Shown here: piece by piece, positions 35,103 to 37,295 of the stretch
Position numbering within the stretch: position 1 is the stretch's first letter
How the letters are laid out: the number at the start of each line of letters is the position of its first letter
Assembly (NCBI GenBank): GCA_903848905.1
Contig: CAINHP010000221.1
Span: 1-37,295 of the forward strand
Length of the DNA: 37,295 nt
Source of the DNA: an uncultured Pseudomonadota bacterium
GTDB taxonomy: Bacteria; Pseudomonadota; Gammaproteobacteria; Methylococcales; Methylomonadaceae
Direction of reading: 5' to 3'
The notes under the pieces: model-generated
Database searches by the model: none
Seen by the model: only the letters and a program-made list of their open reading frames with translations
Told to the model about the DNA's origin: nothing
Translations under genes and position numbers: made by a program

Positions 35103-35873
35103 ATGACCTATTTTTTAAAAGCCGAGAAACAATTTATTTTTTGCGGACGATTGTTTGTTATATCGTTCGCGTTAAATTTACTTTCATTTTCTGTGATTGC
35201 TAAAGAGAGTGTGATTCATTTAAAAAAACGCGCACAACCGCAGTTGTTATTTATTGGTGATTCGCATTCTGTTGGTGTATTTGGGCACGAATTAACCAAG
35301 TTGCTTACTGAGTCATTGCCGGGTGTGGATGTCACAACTGTTGCAAGTTGTGGTAGTGATCCAAAATGGTGGATTGAAAGCAAACCAACCAGTTGTGGTT
35401 TTTGGCAAAGGCACCCTGATGGTTCGCAAATAGAAGAACATAAAGCGAATACACCGAAATTAGAAAAATTGATGCACAATAAACCTAAATTAACTATTGT
35501 TGCACTTGGGTCTAATATTGTTTTAATGAATGAAGATGAGCGTATAACATATACGGATAAACTCATGGAGATGATTGAAAAAAAATCTAGCCGTTGTATC
35601 TGGATTGGTCCTCCCGATTCAAGAAAATTTAGTGTGCAAGAGATAAATTCAGTTTATAGTCTACTTAAAAAAATGTCTAAACCACATCATTGCCAATTAA
35701 TAGATAGTCGAAAATATACTCTCTATCCGAGTGTGGGTGGTGATGGTTTACATTATGGCGGAAAAGAAGGTACGGTAATTGCTTTACACTGGGCAGAGAG
35801 AGTTTTTTCTCATGATATGAAACCACTACTTTTGAAATCATTTAGCCATGAACGTGAATATAAAAAAAATTGA
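35103..35873 (+). CDS. Exported SGNH-fold hydrolase-like protein
   Basis: This 256-residue protein has an N-terminal membrane or signal segment (about 11-33) and an SGNH domain. The catalytic set is complete: S54 in GDSHS, G84 in block II, N138 in GSN, and D214/H217 in DGLH. It probably acts in the periplasm as an esterase or acetyltransferase partner. It overlaps the acyltransferase-3 gene by 26 bases, which suggests joint work on O-acetylation of a surface glycan. It starts 16 bases after prlC with a weak ribosome-binding site. The substrate cannot be read from sequence. Confidence 0.72.
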   Translation: MTYFLKAEKQFIFCGRLFVISFALNLLSFSVIAKESVIHLKKRAQPQLLFIGDSHSVGVFGHELTKLLTESLPGVDVTTVASCGSDPKWWIESKPTSCGFWQRHPDGSQIEEHKANTPKLEKLMHNKPKLTIVALGSNIVLMNEDERITYTDKLMEMIEKKSSRCIWIGPPDSRKFSVQEINSVYSLLKKMSKPHHCQLIDSRKYTLYPSVGGDGLHYGGKEGTVIALHWAERVFSHDMKPLLLKSFSHEREYKKN

Positions 35874-37295
35874 CACATTACAAGATATAGCAAAGCTAAC
35901 GCCCAAACATAGCAGTTCATATCTCGCCTATTTAGATGGATTACGAGCGTTTGCGATTATTGCCGTTTTACTTTTCCATGGTGACAATAATTGGTTGCAT
36001 GGTGGATTTTTAGGGGTTGAGATTTTCTTTGTGATTAGTGGTTTTATCATATCAAAACTACTTTTTGACGAATTGAATAAAACAGGTCGTGTCGATTTAG
36101 GGCGTTTTTGGATTCGGCGTTTACGGCGCCTGTTACCTGCGGCATTTACCATGATGATTAGCACATGGATTTGTGTGGTACTTTTATTTCCCGATGAAAT
36201 TAACCAAATATATGAAGATTTGCCTTATGGGTTTAGTTTTTTAAATAATTGGAATTACATTATAAATGAACGCTCATATTTTGAACTTATTGGGCGGCCA
36301 CGGCTATTTGAGCATTTATGGTCACTTGGTGTCGAGTTTCAGTTTTACGTGGCGTGGGCGCTTATTTGCTGTCTATTATTTAAGCAACCGCGTTGGTTTG
36401 CGACGGTGGCAATTATTTATATGGCGTTATATTCTACCTGCCAGATGCTCGCACTTTACACACCTAATGAAGATCCCTCACGCGTCTACTTTGGAACCGA
36501 TACACGAGCGAGCGCTCTGCTTGTTGGTGCATTACTCGCGTTATTACTTCAAAAAGTCAAAGAACCACTTAGCTATGCCCAATGTCAGCTCACCAATTTA
36601 TTGAGTATTTTCAGCATAGTTGGATTGATATTGTTTTGTGTGTATGCAAAATCAACAGATTCAGCTTTATTTCAAGGTGGTTTTCTATGTGTATCTTTAT
36701 TGACAGCAATCGTTATTGGCTCATGCTTGTTAATGTCAAAACAAAATCATTCTAGCGTTATATTATCCATATTGAGCAGCAATATATTAAGCATTATCGG
36801 TATTCGCGCATATGGTATTTATTTATGGCACTGGCCTATTTTTGGTTTAACACAGCCTTGGGTAGATGTGCCTTTTGAAGGTGCTACACTATTTTTTTTT
36901 AGATTAGTCTTAACCGCTTTTTTCTCTGAAATCACGTATCGGTTTATTGAAAATCCAATACGTAGTGGATGTATAGCACGAACATTAGAATCTATAATCA
37001 CTTCGAGTGGTACAGAAAAGAAAAAATTAATTACTGTATGGTCATTAACTGGCTGCCTTTGCCTAGCTGGATGTTCAAGCCTTGTGATTGCAACTGAAAA
37101 TCATTTGGACATGATTCAACGCCCACAAATTAATAGCGACGCATTTGAACCCATATTGGTGGAAAAAAATGACGATGCTAGCATTGCAACGCAGACGCCT
37201 GAAATAGTCAGCGCCTCTATGCAATATTACGAAACAACGTTAACAGAACCTGCAAAAAAATATAAATATGATAATTCGATATTGTCTAATACGAT
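35848..37295 (+). CDS. Acyltransferase-3 family membrane protein (OafA/OatA-like), 3-prime truncated by the window
   Basis: From the ATG at 35848 a frame stays open for 482 codons to the window edge. The N-terminal domain is a multi-helix acyltransferase-3 module: YLAYLDGLRAFAIIAVLLFHGD, GGFLGVEIFFVISGFIIS and RFWIRRLRRLLPA, with later FEHLWSLGVEFQFYV and YGIYLWHWPIFG. Proteins of this type move acetyl or other acyl groups across the inner membrane to O-antigen, capsule or peptidoglycan. After the last helix (about 390-412) a periplasmic segment begins that may lead to a second SGNH domain beyond the window, as in OafA/OatA. It starts inside the SGNH gene. Confidence 0.88.
   Translation, partial: MNVNIKKIDTLQDIAKLTPKHSSSYLAYLDGLRAFAIIAVLLFHGDNNWLHGGFLGVEIFFVISGFIISKLLFDELNKTGRVDLGRFWIRRLRRLLPAAFTMMISTWICVVLLFPDEINQIYEDLPYGFSFLNNWNYIINERSYFELIGRPRLFEHLWSLGVEFQFYVAWALICCLLFKQPRWFATVAIIYMALYSTCQMLALYTPNEDPSRVYFGTDTRASALLVGALLALLLQKVKEPLSYAQCQLTNLLSIFSIVGLILFCVYAKSTDSALFQGGFLCVSLLTAIVIGSCLLMSKQNHSSVILSILSSNILSIIGIRAYGIYLWHWPIFGLTQPWVDVPFEGATLFFFRLVLTAFFSEITYRFIENPIRSGCIARTLESIITSSGTEKKKLITVWSLTGCLCLAGCSSLVIATENHLDMIQRPQINSDAFEPILVEKNDDASIATQTPEIVSASMQYYETTLTEPAKKYKYDNSILSNT

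Noticed and set aside
36266-36604. 112-codon frame within the acyltransferase region
   Set aside because: Different frame from the long, family-matching acyltransferase-3 frame that spans the same bases.

Overview
The window is a densely packed, AT-rich piece of a gammaproteobacterial chromosome. The diagnostic groupings are the RatA-RnfH pair, the ThiL-PgpA pair, the LPS export block kdsD-kdsC-lptC-lptA-lptB followed by rpoN and hpf, EpmB, and a polar-type flagellar locus carrying flhF-flhG-fliA. Split glycyl-tRNA synthetase genes, LptA/LptC and lipoprotein ApbE indicate a Gram-negative cell envelope. I cannot fix the order or genus. No rRNA, tRNA, insertion sequence, prophage or CRISPR array is visible.

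Layout. (1) 1-3050, minus: glyQ-glyS-mutY, the last being only a 5-prime fragment. (2) 3201-7448, plus: a metabolite:H+ symporter, then tonB-exbB-exbD-apbE, an energy-coupling operon for outer-membrane uptake with a flavin transferase attached. (3) 7449-8426, minus: epmB. (4) 8625-14396, plus: a tightly coupled housekeeping run: NSS transporter, ratA, rnfH, thiL, pgpA, proA, nadD, rsfS, ending at a bidirectional terminator. (5) 27166 down to 14480, minus: fliL-M-N-O-P-Q-R-flhB-flhA-flhF-flhG-(29-codon ORF)-fliA-(58-codon ORF)-DUF2802-purM. This encodes the switch, export gate, polar placement control and sigma-28. (6) 27479-32653, plus: Kdo synthesis, LPS transport, sigma-54 and hibernation factor. 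(7) 32756-37295, plus: a small thioredoxin-fold protein, oligopeptidase A (prlC), a periplasmic SGNH protein and an acyltransferase-3 gene cut by the window edge.

The most notable signal is inside prlC. A roughly 22-residue in-frame insertion relative to the remembered E. coli protein carries two perfect matches to the chromosomal ParB-binding site parS (TGTTNCACGTGAAACA), in opposite orientation and 45 bp centre to centre. A peptidase gene thus appears to have acquired a ParB loading platform as extra coding sequence.

Other points of interest are a clear sigma-54 promoter in front of fliL, with rpoN itself encoded a few kb away, and a 29-codon ORF fused by ATGA overlaps to both flhG and fliA. 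The chemotaxis genes usually found between fliA and DUF2802 are absent, and a 19-bp hairpin lies in that interval. FlhB carries NPSH in place of NPTH, and TonB has a CxxC motif just before its C-terminal domain.
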